64,000 nucleotides of DNA from JADFAK01 sp047615865 (GTDB taxonomy: Bacteria > Bacteroidota > Bacteroidia > Flavobacteriales_D > Sanyastnellaceae). The DNA lies in NCBI GenBank assembly GCA_047615865.1, contig JBLHIB010000001.1:62001-126000 (forward strand), read 5' to 3'. A program made the translations under genes and the position numbers. Positions 15,778 to 23,696 of this stretch are shown here, piece by piece. Numbering within the stretch: the stretch's first letter is position 1; each line of letters starts with the position of its first letter. The notes below the pieces were generated by a model. It did not search any database, had not been told where the DNA came from, and worked only from the letters and a program-made list of their open reading frames with translations.

Positions 15778-17961
15778 ATGAATTATCTGAAGATTAACAT
15801 CCTGGTCGTCGAAGACAACTTACAGGACTATATCATCTTCAAAGAAATATTAGGTCAAATACGAGATTTTTTCATTCACATTGAACACGCTGAGACTTTA
15901 GAGCAAGCGGTCGACCTTGTAAATGATAACGTCTTTGACATCATATTTCTTGACCTGTTTCTCCCCGATAGTTTCGGACAGGAGACTTTTACTTCTTTGC
16001 ACCGGGGAATCATTGACACTCCCATTGTTATACTTTCTGGACTTAGTGATAAAAACATAGCCCTTGAAATTGTCAAACTTGGAGCTCAAGACTATATAGT
16101 AAAAGGCGAGTTCGACAGTAACTTGCTGGAAAAATCGATCATCTATTCAATCGAAAGAAAAAAGTTTCAGGACAAGCTTCTCAAATCAGAAAAGAAGTAC
16201 AAGTCCACTTTCCAATCTGTAGGTGTCGCCATTGGAGATTATGACTACTCTCTTCTTTTAGAGTATCTCACAAAACTAAAGCAACAAGGAGTAACAGACA
16301 TTCTCAAGCACCTGAATATTAATCGAAGCAATTACATGGACATCAGGTCCATGCTTAAATTACAAGATCTCAATCCTGAGACGCTCAACCTTTATGGATG
16401 CAAATCCGTCTCAGATTTTAGAACCAACGTGCACAAGTTCTATTCAGCCAAAAGCACTGATCACATGGAAAGTCTAGTGTTGGCAATTTGGAATAATCAA
16501 GCTTCATATGAAGGAGAAGCATATTTTCTAAATTCCAAAGGCGAAGAAATATGTACTTGGAAACATGCGAAATTTCTGGGCAATGAGTTTGGCTATTACC
16601 GCATGCTTATGAGTACTACTAATATCTCCGCGATGAAAGAAAAGGAGAGAGAAGTTTTTCACCAAGCAAAGCTTTTACAAGGAATCTCAAATGGTGCTGG
16701 AGAGTTAATTTCCTCCGAAGACACCAAAGAAGCCTTGAGCAAAGCTATGAAGGTTACCTGTCAGGCATTAGACGCTAATTTGGGCGTCATTTTTAAATTG
16801 GAAGATGACGGAAAAGAAGCTCAATTTAAGATTATAAAAACCTGGAATGGAGATGATCAAAATTCTTCCATAGAAAATCTCAATGCGAGTTTATTGGGAA
16901 TTAATAGTTCGGTATTTGAATCTCATTTCGATGACTTCACAAGTGGATCTTGTGTTGAACTCCGCACCGAGGAGGGGCAAGAAATACTCAATGGGCTACA
17001 CTCCAGAATTTGTAATCTTATCGGTGCGCCAATCTTAGTGAACAATGCTATTTGGGGCACTTTATTGGTAATTCGAGACGAGCAGAATGCAACCTGGTCA
17101 AATTACGAGAAATCTAGCCTTCTTACAGTGGCAAGAAACATGGGAGCTGCAATATCTAAAGACACAGTTCTGGAAGCTCTTGAAGAGCTGAACGACACTT
17201 TAGAAGTCAGAGTTACCCAACGCACCGACAAAATGCGTTCTGCTATCAAAGAACTAGAGAGCTTTAGCTATTCAATTTCACATGACCTGAGGGCTCCCTT
17301 GAGAGCAATATCTAGCTTTTCACAAGTCCTTGATGAAGAAACGGAAAAGGACTTAAACGAAACGCATAGATCATATCTGGGCCATATCATCCGCGGCGCT
17401 CAAGAAATGAGTGATTTGATTGACGATTTATTGAATTTCTCTCGAATGGGAAGGTTACCGCTGAATCATTCTATGATCGATCTGGAAGCCCTTGTTAACG
17501 AGGTCATTCAAGAATTGACCATTTCAATTGAGGATCAAGAAATTTCTTTTCTAGTTCACAATTTACCAAAATGCCAAGGTGACAAGGCATTGGTGAGGCA
17601 AGTACTCGTAAATCTTATTTGGAATGCGATTAAATATTCGAAAAACAAACCCAAAACAAGCATTGAAATTGGGTCTAACCAAAATGATGACTTCAACGAA
17701 TATTGGGTCAAGGACAACGGTGTAGGTTTTGATATGGCATTTGCCGACAAACTTTTTGGCGTATTCCAACGACTACATCATGGAGATGATTTTGACGGAA
17801 CTGGAGTCGGGCTTGCCATTGTTAAAAGAATAGTAGACAGACATGGCGGTTTCGTTAAAGCATACGCGGAAGTTGAGAATGGCGCAACCTTCTATTTTTC
17901 AGTGCCCTCAGCGACAGCTAAAATACAAAAACCGGATATTACTTCGGAGGAATTGGACTAG
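15778..17961 (+). CDS. Hybrid signalling protein: receiver-PAS-GAF-histidine kinase
   Basis: 727 residues, cytoplasmic. The receiver domain is at 1-125 (VVEDN acidic pocket, Asp59 in IIFLDLFLP, Lys in DYIVKGEF). A PAS-like region lies at about 140-290, ending in an S-helix (ISAMKEKEREVFHQAKLL). A GAF domain is at about 300-455 (QALDANLGVIFKLEDDG ... GTLLVIRDE) and a coiled linker at 460-485. HisKA has His502 in SISHDLRAPLRAISSF, and HATPase has DNGVGFD and GTGVGLAIVKRI. The receiver at the N-terminus suggests its kinase output is set by phosphorylation from another kinase, plausibly the sensorless kinase just upstream. The GAF lacks an obvious phytochrome chromophore Cys, so the ligand is unknown. 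It converges on the DUF349 gene. Confidence 0.9.
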   Translation: MNYLKINILVVEDNLQDYIIFKEILGQIRDFFIHIEHAETLEQAVDLVNDNVFDIIFLDLFLPDSFGQETFTSLHRGIIDTPIVILSGLSDKNIALEIVKLGAQDYIVKGEFDSNLLEKSIIYSIERKKFQDKLLKSEKKYKSTFQSVGVAIGDYDYSLLLEYLTKLKQQGVTDILKHLNINRSNYMDIRSMLKLQDLNPETLNLYGCKSVSDFRTNVHKFYSAKSTDHMESLVLAIWNNQASYEGEAYFLNSKGEEICTWKHAKFLGNEFGYYRMLMSTTNISAMKEKEREVFHQAKLLQGISNGAGELISSEDTKEALSKAMKVTCQALDANLGVIFKLEDDGKEAQFKIIKTWNGDDQNSSIENLNASLLGINSSVFESHFDDFTSGSCVELRTEEGQEILNGLHSRICNLIGAPILVNNAIWGTLLVIRDEQNATWSNYEKSSLLTVARNMGAAISKDTVLEALEELNDTLEVRVTQRTDKMRSAIKELESFSYSISHDLRAPLRAISSFSQVLDEETEKDLNETHRSYLGHIIRGAQEMSDLIDDLLNFSRMGRLPLNHSMIDLEALVNEVIQELTISIEDQEISFLVHNLPKCQGDKALVRQVLVNLIWNAIKYSKNKPKTSIEIGSNQNDDFNEYWVKDNGVGFDMAFADKLFGVFQRLHHGDDFDGTGVGLAIVKRIVDRHGGFVKAYAEVENGATFYFSVPSATAKIQKPDITSEELD

Positions 17962-19634
17962 TCATCAATTAGATCTAGTTTTTTCTCAAGTTCAGCAATT
18001 TCGCGCTCGCCAGCTTTAATTTTCTTATCAATTTCACGCCTCATAGCGTCTGCACCTTTTCCGGTGAACAACATCATATTGCCCTCGTACTGGCGAATCA
18101 TGCTCTGAATCTTTTCTACCTTACCTAGAATAAAACCTCTTTCTTTGTGCAACTGACCTTGTGAATTTCCGCCAATTCGTTGCTTGAAACTCAGAATATT
18201 TCTTTCCTCGTCGTTCACATTCAATTGGGTATACTTCACATCCAAGGCCGCATTGTACTTGTCATAAACCACTTGCAAATCTCTTTTCGGCACATGACCA
18301 ATTTCATGCCATTTTACCGAAAACTCTTTGAGCTTGAGAATATCCTCATGCTTATTACCCGAAAGTTTAGAAGTATTGATTTCTTCAACCAAAGCTTCCT
18401 TCAGTTTTAGGTTTTCTGCCTGCTCTTTATCCATTGACCCGAAGTGAGTCTTTTTTGCCTTGAAATAAACATCACATGCAGCCCGGAATTCATTCCAAAG
18501 CTTTTGTTCTTCGAAATGAGCAGCAGGACCCACCTTCTTCCACTCGTCTTGCAAACCGATCAACGCCTGCGTTGTTTCTTTCCAGTTGGTGTTGGTTGAA
18601 AGCTCTTTTGCCTTAACGATAAGTTCGTCTTTTTTCTTTTTACTCTCGTTGTGTACGTCGCGTCTAGAATCATAAAACGCCTGTTTAGTGGCAAAAAACT
18701 TGTCGCACTTACCACGAAACTCTTCCCATACTACCTCATTGTCAACCTTTCGAGCAAAACCAATGCTTCGCCATGCTTCCTGAAGCGCCAAAACTTGTTC
18801 GGTCTTTTTCTTCCATGTTCCGTGATTCTGGATGTCCAAATCCACAAATGCATCAAGCTGAACTACAAGCTCCTTCTTTTTCTCAAGATTTACATCCTGT
18901 TCCTTCTGGAGTTCGTTGTAGTGATCTTTTATTTTCGAAATATGCTCTCGACAAGCTCCAAAAAACTCATCCGCCATTTGCATATAAGTCTCTCTTGCAG
19001 AAGGTCCTACTTCCATCCATTTAGACTGGAGACTGCGGACTTCTAAATCCAACTCACGAATCGGTAATTCTGTATTTACAGCTTTCACCGCAGCAATTAG
19101 ATCAATTTTTATCTTCTCATTTATCTTCAAGTCATGCTCTTTCAGCTCCTTGTAGATATTGATATTGTAGAAAAAATCATCTCGTAACCGGATGAAATCA
19201 TCTTGAATTTCTCTGTGTTTATCTCCGGGTACTTGGCCAATCTTATTCCATTCATCAGAAAGCTCTTTGAACGTGCCAAAGGCCTTTCCAATGTTTTCTT
19301 CGTCCTGAATTAAGAGTTTCAAACTGCCGAGGATTTCCTTTTTCTTTTCGAGATTCTTCTTTTGCTCCACCGCGATTAACTCGCGCTGAGCTTGATCTTT
19401 CTCCTTAAAAGACGCATAATTCGATTCGAATTCTGCATCCAAAGTGTTCGGCTGAAAAATAAATTCTTCGCCTTCCTCGTGTTCTACACCATCCCAAGCA
19501 GTTTTCTGCTCAGCTTTTTCCCGTAATGTCTCGGTATTGTACCGAGACACTAACGATTTTATTTCGGCTTTAGTTGATGAGGGATCCTCAGTAGAGGCCA
19601 TCGCCATCATTTGTGCCAGCAATTCTGCTTTCAT
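17958..19634 (-). CDS. DUF349 domain protein, highly charged helical repeats
   Basis: A 558-residue protein made of about five repeats of roughly 75 residues, each carrying a WKxxG-type core: EWNKIGQVPGDKHREI, KWMEVGPSARETYMQM, AWRSIGFARKVDNEVVW, EWKKVGPAAHFEEQKLW and KWHEIGHVPKRDLQVVY. These are DUF349 repeats. The rest is lysine/glutamate-rich coiled coil, including a C-terminal coil (MRREIDKKIKAGEREIAELEKKL). The protein is probably cytoplasmic and binds nucleic acid or protein; function is not established. A well-formed promoter (19667-19698) precedes it. The 3' end overlaps the convergent signalling gene by four bases. Confidence 0.9.
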   Translation of the reverse strand: MKAELLAQMMAMASTEDPSSTKAEIKSLVSRYNTETLREKAEQKTAWDGVEHEEGEEFIFQPNTLDAEFESNYASFKEKDQAQRELIAVEQKKNLEKKKEILGSLKLLIQDEENIGKAFGTFKELSDEWNKIGQVPGDKHREIQDDFIRLRDDFFYNINIYKELKEHDLKINEKIKIDLIAAVKAVNTELPIRELDLEVRSLQSKWMEVGPSARETYMQMADEFFGACREHISKIKDHYNELQKEQDVNLEKKKELVVQLDAFVDLDIQNHGTWKKKTEQVLALQEAWRSIGFARKVDNEVVWEEFRGKCDKFFATKQAFYDSRRDVHNESKKKKDELIVKAKELSTNTNWKETTQALIGLQDEWKKVGPAAHFEEQKLWNEFRAACDVYFKAKKTHFGSMDKEQAENLKLKEALVEEINTSKLSGNKHEDILKLKEFSVKWHEIGHVPKRDLQVVYDKYNAALDVKYTQLNVNDEERNILSFKQRIGGNSQGQLHKERGFILGKVEKIQSMIRQYEGNMMLFTGKGADAMRREIDKKIKAGEREIAELEKKLDLIDD

Positions 19635-19666
19635 CGTCAGTTGTTTTTCAATCTAAAGTATTGAGG

Positions 19667-19698
19667 CAAAAGTAACAATTATAGATACTTCATGCCAA
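19667..19698 (-). promoter_or_regulatory. Bacteroidota-type promoter of the DUF349 gene
   Basis: Minus-strand TTG (complement of 19696-19698), a 21-base spacer, then TACTTTTG (complement of 19667-19674), matching the TTG / TAnnTTTG sigma-ABfr-type consensus. The ATG lies 32 bases downstream, leaving a short leader. The rest of the 232-base gap to recX contains a 12-base AT palindrome at 19823-19834 and nothing else I can name. Confidence 0.6.
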
Positions 19699-19866
19699 TT
19701 GGAAAAAACGAATTCTAAGTAAGAAGGTTTCATTCAATCCACTTCTTTCGTTTTTCGAGCTTAGCAGTTCCTTTGCGCAACTGCCATTATACCCGCATTC
19801 ATCGGTGAAAGAGGCGAATAAATAATAATTATTACAAGCAAAATCAATTGGCTAATTTTACCCCTG

Positions 19867-20319
19867 ATGGAAGAAGAATTAGCTGAAAGACTTCGGAGAT
19901 GGTGTGCCTATCAGGAGCGATGCACGTCTCAATTGCAGGAAAAAATGCGCAAAATGGATCTCAGTGACGAACAAGTAGATCGATTCATTGGCCTGCTGAA
20001 GGAGGAAGGATTCCTTGATGACACGAGATTTGCCATTTCATTTGCCAGCGGCAAAATCAGAATTAAAAAATGGGGAAGAATTAAAGTGCGCGCCGAGCTT
20101 AGTCGATTAAGAATCGCCAGCTCACTGATTGAAACTGCATTAGATTCCTTTGACAGAGAGGAGTACGACGCATTGGTAATTGAAACAGCTCGCAAGAAAA
20201 GCGCGTTGATTCGAGAAAATGATAAGTATGTTAAAACAGGGAAGCTAGCCCAATTCCTAATATCAAAGGGTATCGAACAACAACAGGCCTGGCAAGCGGC
20301 AAAATTAGTCGTTGACTAA
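19867..20319 (+). CDS. recX: Regulatory protein RecX
   Basis: A 150-residue three-helix-repeat protein that modulates RecA filaments. Features are LRRWCAYQERCTSQLQEKM, then GFLDDTRFAISFASGKIRIKKWGRIKVRAELSRLRI, then KLAQFLISKGIEQQQAWQA, matching the three RecX repeats. The length is typical. recA is not adjacent, as is common in this phylum. An imperfect -7 box (TAATTTTA, 19853-19860) ends six bases before the ATG. prfB follows 39 bases downstream with its own box. Confidence 0.85.
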   Translation: MEEELAERLRRWCAYQERCTSQLQEKMRKMDLSDEQVDRFIGLLKEEGFLDDTRFAISFASGKIRIKKWGRIKVRAELSRLRIASSLIETALDSFDREEYDALVIETARKKSALIRENDKYVKTGKLAQFLISKGIEQQQAWQAAKLVVD

Positions 20320-20345
20320 AGCACCTCAAATTGCGATTCCTTGCT

Positions 20346-20353
20346 TACATTTG
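20346..20353 (+). promoter_or_regulatory. Candidate -7 box (TACATTTG) of prfB
   Basis: An exact TAnnTTTG match ending five bases before the prfB ATG at 20359. It implies a leaderless or nearly leaderless mRNA. A -33 TTG at good spacing was not found. Confidence 0.45.
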
Positions 20354-20358
20354 CGCCC

Positions 20359-21456
20359 ATGTTTACACAAGACCAATTCAACAAAATGTTGAAACGCTTG
20401 GCTGCGTTGAGAGGGTATCTTAGTGTCGATACGAAACTCATTCAAATAGCTGAGGAAGAAAAACAGACTCAGGATCCAGAGTTTTGGAATGACCCCAAAA
20501 AGGCCGAGATAGTAATGAAGCAAATCCGAAACAAGAAGGTTTGGACTGACTCCTATGCGAAGTCTGAATCTGCTGTTGAGGACCTCAAAGTTTTATACGA
20601 ATTCTTCAAAGAAGGAGAAGTAGATGCCGATGAGATCATGGACGGCTTCACCTCCGCTGTCCAGTCAATTGAAGATTTGGAGTTTAAAAACATGCTCTCA
20701 TCTGAAGAGGACATACTAAGTGCCGTCATTCAAATTACTGCCGGCGCTGGTGGCACAGAAAGCTGTGATTGGGCCCGAATGCTGATGCGGATGTATATGA
20801 TGTACGCAGAAAAAAACGGCTACAAAATTCGCGAACTAGATTATCAAGAAGGTGACGTTGCTGGAATCAAGCAAGTCACGTTGGAATTTGACGGTGAATT
20901 TGCTTTTGGCATGCTCAAAGGTGAAAATGGTGTTCATCGATTGGTTCGGATTTCTCCTTTTGACTCCAATGCCAAACGACACACTTCATTTGTTTCGGTA
21001 TATGTTTACCCGCTTGTTGATGACACCATCGAAATTGAAGTGAGTCCCGGAGATATTTCATGGGAGACATTCAGATCAGGTGGTGCAGGTGGACAAAACG
21101 TGAACAAAGTGGAGACCGGTGTTCGTTTGCGACATGCTCCAACGGGTATCATAATAGACAACACTGAAACCAGAAGCCAACTAGGAAACAAAGAAAAAGC
21201 GATGCAGCTTTTGAAGTCTCAGCTCTTCGAAATGGAGATTGCACGTCGAAATGAAGCACGTGCAGAAATTGAATCCGACAAAAAGAAAATCGAATGGGGT
21301 TCACAAATTCGGAGTTACGTTTTACAGCCTTATAAATTGGTGAAAGACGTTCGTACCGGTCATGAATCGACCAACACCGATGCCGTTTTGGACGGTGAAA
21401 TAGATGGTTTTCTGAAGTCCTTCCTCATGGGCGAAGGCAAGGCTAGCGAATCATAA
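20359..21456 (+). CDS. prfB: Peptide chain release factor 2, no programmed frameshift
   Basis: A 365-residue class I release factor that reads UGA/UAA. The GGQ motif is in RSGGAGGQNVNKVETGVRL, and a tripeptide region typical of RF2 lies in the middle domain (HRLVRISPFDSNAKRHTSF). I take the ATG at 20359 (MFTQDQFNKML); the frame is open from a TTG at 20341 but that lies inside the -7 box. Most bacteria encode RF2 with an in-frame UGA after 'RGYL' read by +1 frameshifting. Here the codons are GGG TAT CTT AGT GTC GAT, so the frame continues uninterrupted and the autoregulatory stop is absent. Confidence 0.95.
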   Translation: MFTQDQFNKMLKRLAALRGYLSVDTKLIQIAEEEKQTQDPEFWNDPKKAEIVMKQIRNKKVWTDSYAKSESAVEDLKVLYEFFKEGEVDADEIMDGFTSAVQSIEDLEFKNMLSSEEDILSAVIQITAGAGGTESCDWARMLMRMYMMYAEKNGYKIRELDYQEGDVAGIKQVTLEFDGEFAFGMLKGENGVHRLVRISPFDSNAKRHTSFVSVYVYPLVDDTIEIEVSPGDISWETFRSGGAGGQNVNKVETGVRLRHAPTGIIIDNTETRSQLGNKEKAMQLLKSQLFEMEIARRNEARAEIESDKKKIEWGSQIRSYVLQPYKLVKDVRTGHESTNTDAVLDGEIDGFLKSFLMGEGKASES

Positions 21457-21523
21457 ATGACCTCATAATTACATTGAAAATTCAGCAGCCAATTGAATAA
21501 TTACGTCTGCGAAAAATTGCAAT

Positions 21524-22918
21524 ATGGAATACCGAATTGAGAAAGACACGATTGGAGAAGTACAAGTGCCAGCAGATAAGTACTGGGGTCCGCAGACAGA
21601 GCGTTCAAGAAATAATTTCAAAATCGGACCAGCTGCAAGTATGCCTATTGAGATCATTCATGCCTTTGCTTACCTGAAAAAAGCTGCAGCTCATGCAAAT
21701 TGTGACCTAGGTGCTTTAGTAAGCGAAAAGCGCGATCTCATCTCAAAAGTTTGCGATGAAATCGTCACCGGTGCTCTAGACGATCAATTTCCTCTTGTTA
21801 TTTGGCAAACGGGCTCAGGAACTCAGAGCAACATGAATGTCAATGAAGTAGTAGCCAATCGCGGGCACGTGCTTCAGGGTGGTAGCTTGATGGATAAGCC
21901 AAAGGCCTTACATCCAAATGACGACGTGAACAAGTCTCAATCATCTAATGATACATTCCCAACAGGTATGCATATTGCCTGCTACAAGATGATCGTTGAA
22001 ACTACCATTCCAGGTGTTGAACAATTGAGGAATACGCTCCAAGCGAAAGCAACGGAATTCGATAATGTGGTAAAAATCGGGCGAACACATTTGATGGACG
22101 CTACTCCACTCACGCTTGGCCAAGAATTCTCAGGATATATATCTCAACTAGATCATGGACTAAGAGCCCTTCGAAATACATTGGCTCACCTCTCCGAACT
22201 TGCTTTGGGAGGCACTGCAGTTGGCACAGGCATCAACACACCAAATGGATATGCCGATCTCGTTGCAAAAAAAATCGCGGAATTCACTGGTCTCCCATTT
22301 GTCTCAGCTGAAAACAAGTTTGAGGCTTTGGCCGCCCATGACGCATTCGTAGAAACACATGGTGCTCTGAAACAAATGGCTGTTTCATTGAATAAAATTG
22401 CCAATGACATCAGATTGATGGCCTCTGGTCCACGCTCTGGAATAGGCGAATTGATCATTCCTGCCAATGAGCCAGGAAGTTCAATCATGCCAGGCAAGGT
22501 AAACCCAACCCAATGCGAGGCCTTGACTATGGTATGCGCTCAGGTTATAGGAAATGACGTTGCTATAACTATTGGAGGAGCTCAAGGTCACTATGAACTC
22601 AATGTCTTCAAACCGGTAATGGCGTCCAACTTGTTGCAATCAGCCAGATTAATTGGAGATGCTTGCGTGTCTTTCGATGAAAATTGTGCTCAAGGAATAG
22701 AACCAAATTCGGCACGAATAGAGGAACTGGTGAACAATTCACTTATGCTTGTCACTGCGTTGAACACCAAAATAGGGTACTACAAAGCGGCAGAAATTGC
22801 AGGAAAGGCGCATGCTGAAGGAACAACGCTTAAAGCTGCCGCACTAGCCCTAGAATATTTGACTGAGGAAGAATACGATGCTTGGGTAGTTCCTGCAAAT
22901 ATGGTAGGACGCTCTTAG
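21524..22918 (+). CDS. fumC: Class II fumarate hydratase
   Basis: A 464-residue homotetrameric, iron-independent fumarase that interconverts fumarate and malate in the TCA cycle. Family signatures are TGSGTQSNMNVNEV, SQSSNDTFPTGMH, KIGRTHLMDATPLTLGQEFSGY and the fumarase/aspartase lyase signature GSSIMPGKVNPTQCE. Length and motif order are those of FumC and not of aspartase, which would lack part of the ANRG region seen here. Its stop overlaps the end of the convergent methyltransferase gene by four bases. It works downstream of the sdhCAB complex encoded 25 kb away. Confidence 0.95.
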   Translation: MEYRIEKDTIGEVQVPADKYWGPQTERSRNNFKIGPAASMPIEIIHAFAYLKKAAAHANCDLGALVSEKRDLISKVCDEIVTGALDDQFPLVIWQTGSGTQSNMNVNEVVANRGHVLQGGSLMDKPKALHPNDDVNKSQSSNDTFPTGMHIACYKMIVETTIPGVEQLRNTLQAKATEFDNVVKIGRTHLMDATPLTLGQEFSGYISQLDHGLRALRNTLAHLSELALGGTAVGTGINTPNGYADLVAKKIAEFTGLPFVSAENKFEALAAHDAFVETHGALKQMAVSLNKIANDIRLMASGPRSGIGELIIPANEPGSSIMPGKVNPTQCEALTMVCAQVIGNDVAITIGGAQGHYELNVFKPVMASNLLQSARLIGDACVSFDENCAQGIEPNSARIEELVNNSLMLVTALNTKIGYYKAAEIAGKAHAEGTTLKAAALALEYLTEEEYDAWVVPANMVGRS

Positions 22919-23532
22919 TCAGCTCTTTTCATCACATAAACTAGTCTGAAAATTGATTTCAATTGTTGGTTTCCAATAATTTCAAGTTCCGTTGTGCCTA
23001 ATATTTCTTCAACATCGCGGGTAATGTTGGAAAAGAATAGATCGGTAATTGGATTGACTAATCGGCGCATCAAACTAGGTCGAGTATTTGGTTGAATGAA
23101 CTTATCCATGATCACCATTTGCCCGCCAGGGCGTAAAACCCTTTCAACCTCCCTAATACAAAGATAAGGATCGGGAATAACAGCAAGAATTAAGTGCAAT
23201 ATCACCACGTCGAAAGAAGCATCATCGAACTCCAATTTATGAGCATCCATTACTCGGGCGTCCACTGCTAAATGAAGTTTACTTGCCCGAATTTTCAATC
23301 TAGAAATCATTCCGGGAGTCAAGTCAACGGCCGTAATATCAGCTTGCCCTTCCAAGTATTCCAAATCAGCTCCAGTGCCGGCTCCTATGATTAAAATTCT
23401 TTGTTTATGGGTTAACTTGAGCAGGTCGATTGATTGTTTACGATAACCAGAAAAAACAGAGGCCAACGCATCATAAATCGGCAGATAAACTGTATATCTA
23501 ATTATGTTCCAGCGATTAGTATTTATTTTCAT
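22915..23532 (-). CDS. Class I SAM-dependent methyltransferase (UbiE-like)
   Basis: About 205 residues with a Rossmann methyltransferase core: ILIIGAGTGADLEYL (SAM motif I), ITAVDLTPGM (motif II acidic loop), ARVMDAHKLEFDDASFDVVILHLIL and VLRPGGQMVIMDKF. The N-terminal RYTVYLPIYDALASVFSGYRKQSI resembles small quinone- or lipid-methylating enzymes. The open frame begins at a TTG (23565), but the ATG at 23532 (MKINTNRW) is the natural start. The substrate is not evident; a membrane-associated small molecule is likely from the hydrophobic N-terminus. Confidence 0.85.
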   Translation of the reverse strand: MKINTNRWNIIRYTVYLPIYDALASVFSGYRKQSIDLLKLTHKQRILIIGAGTGADLEYLEGQADITAVDLTPGMISRLKIRASKLHLAVDARVMDAHKLEFDDASFDVVILHLILAVIPDPYLCIREVERVLRPGGQMVIMDKFIQPNTRPSLMRRLVNPITDLFFSNITRDVEEILGTTELEIIGNQQLKSIFRLVYVMKRAD

Positions 23533-23696
23533 GTTGGAATTTGGGTGGGCGCTATTGCATATCAATAATCATCAAAATATTATATGTGTAGGACCTCAAT
23601 TTAAATAGCATTAAGTTTATAACTAAGCGAAGTGAGGGATTCTTCTTCACCAGAAACAACTAATTTTATTCCTTATATCGAATAAAGACTACAACT

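Noticed and set aside
19823..19834. 12-base palindrome TAATAATTATTA upstream of recX
   Set aside because: It is composed only of A and T, so a perfect match is likely by chance in this composition.
20341..20358. TTG start of prfB six codons upstream
   Set aside because: It would lie within the TACATTTG promoter box, and the family starts at the ATG at 20359.
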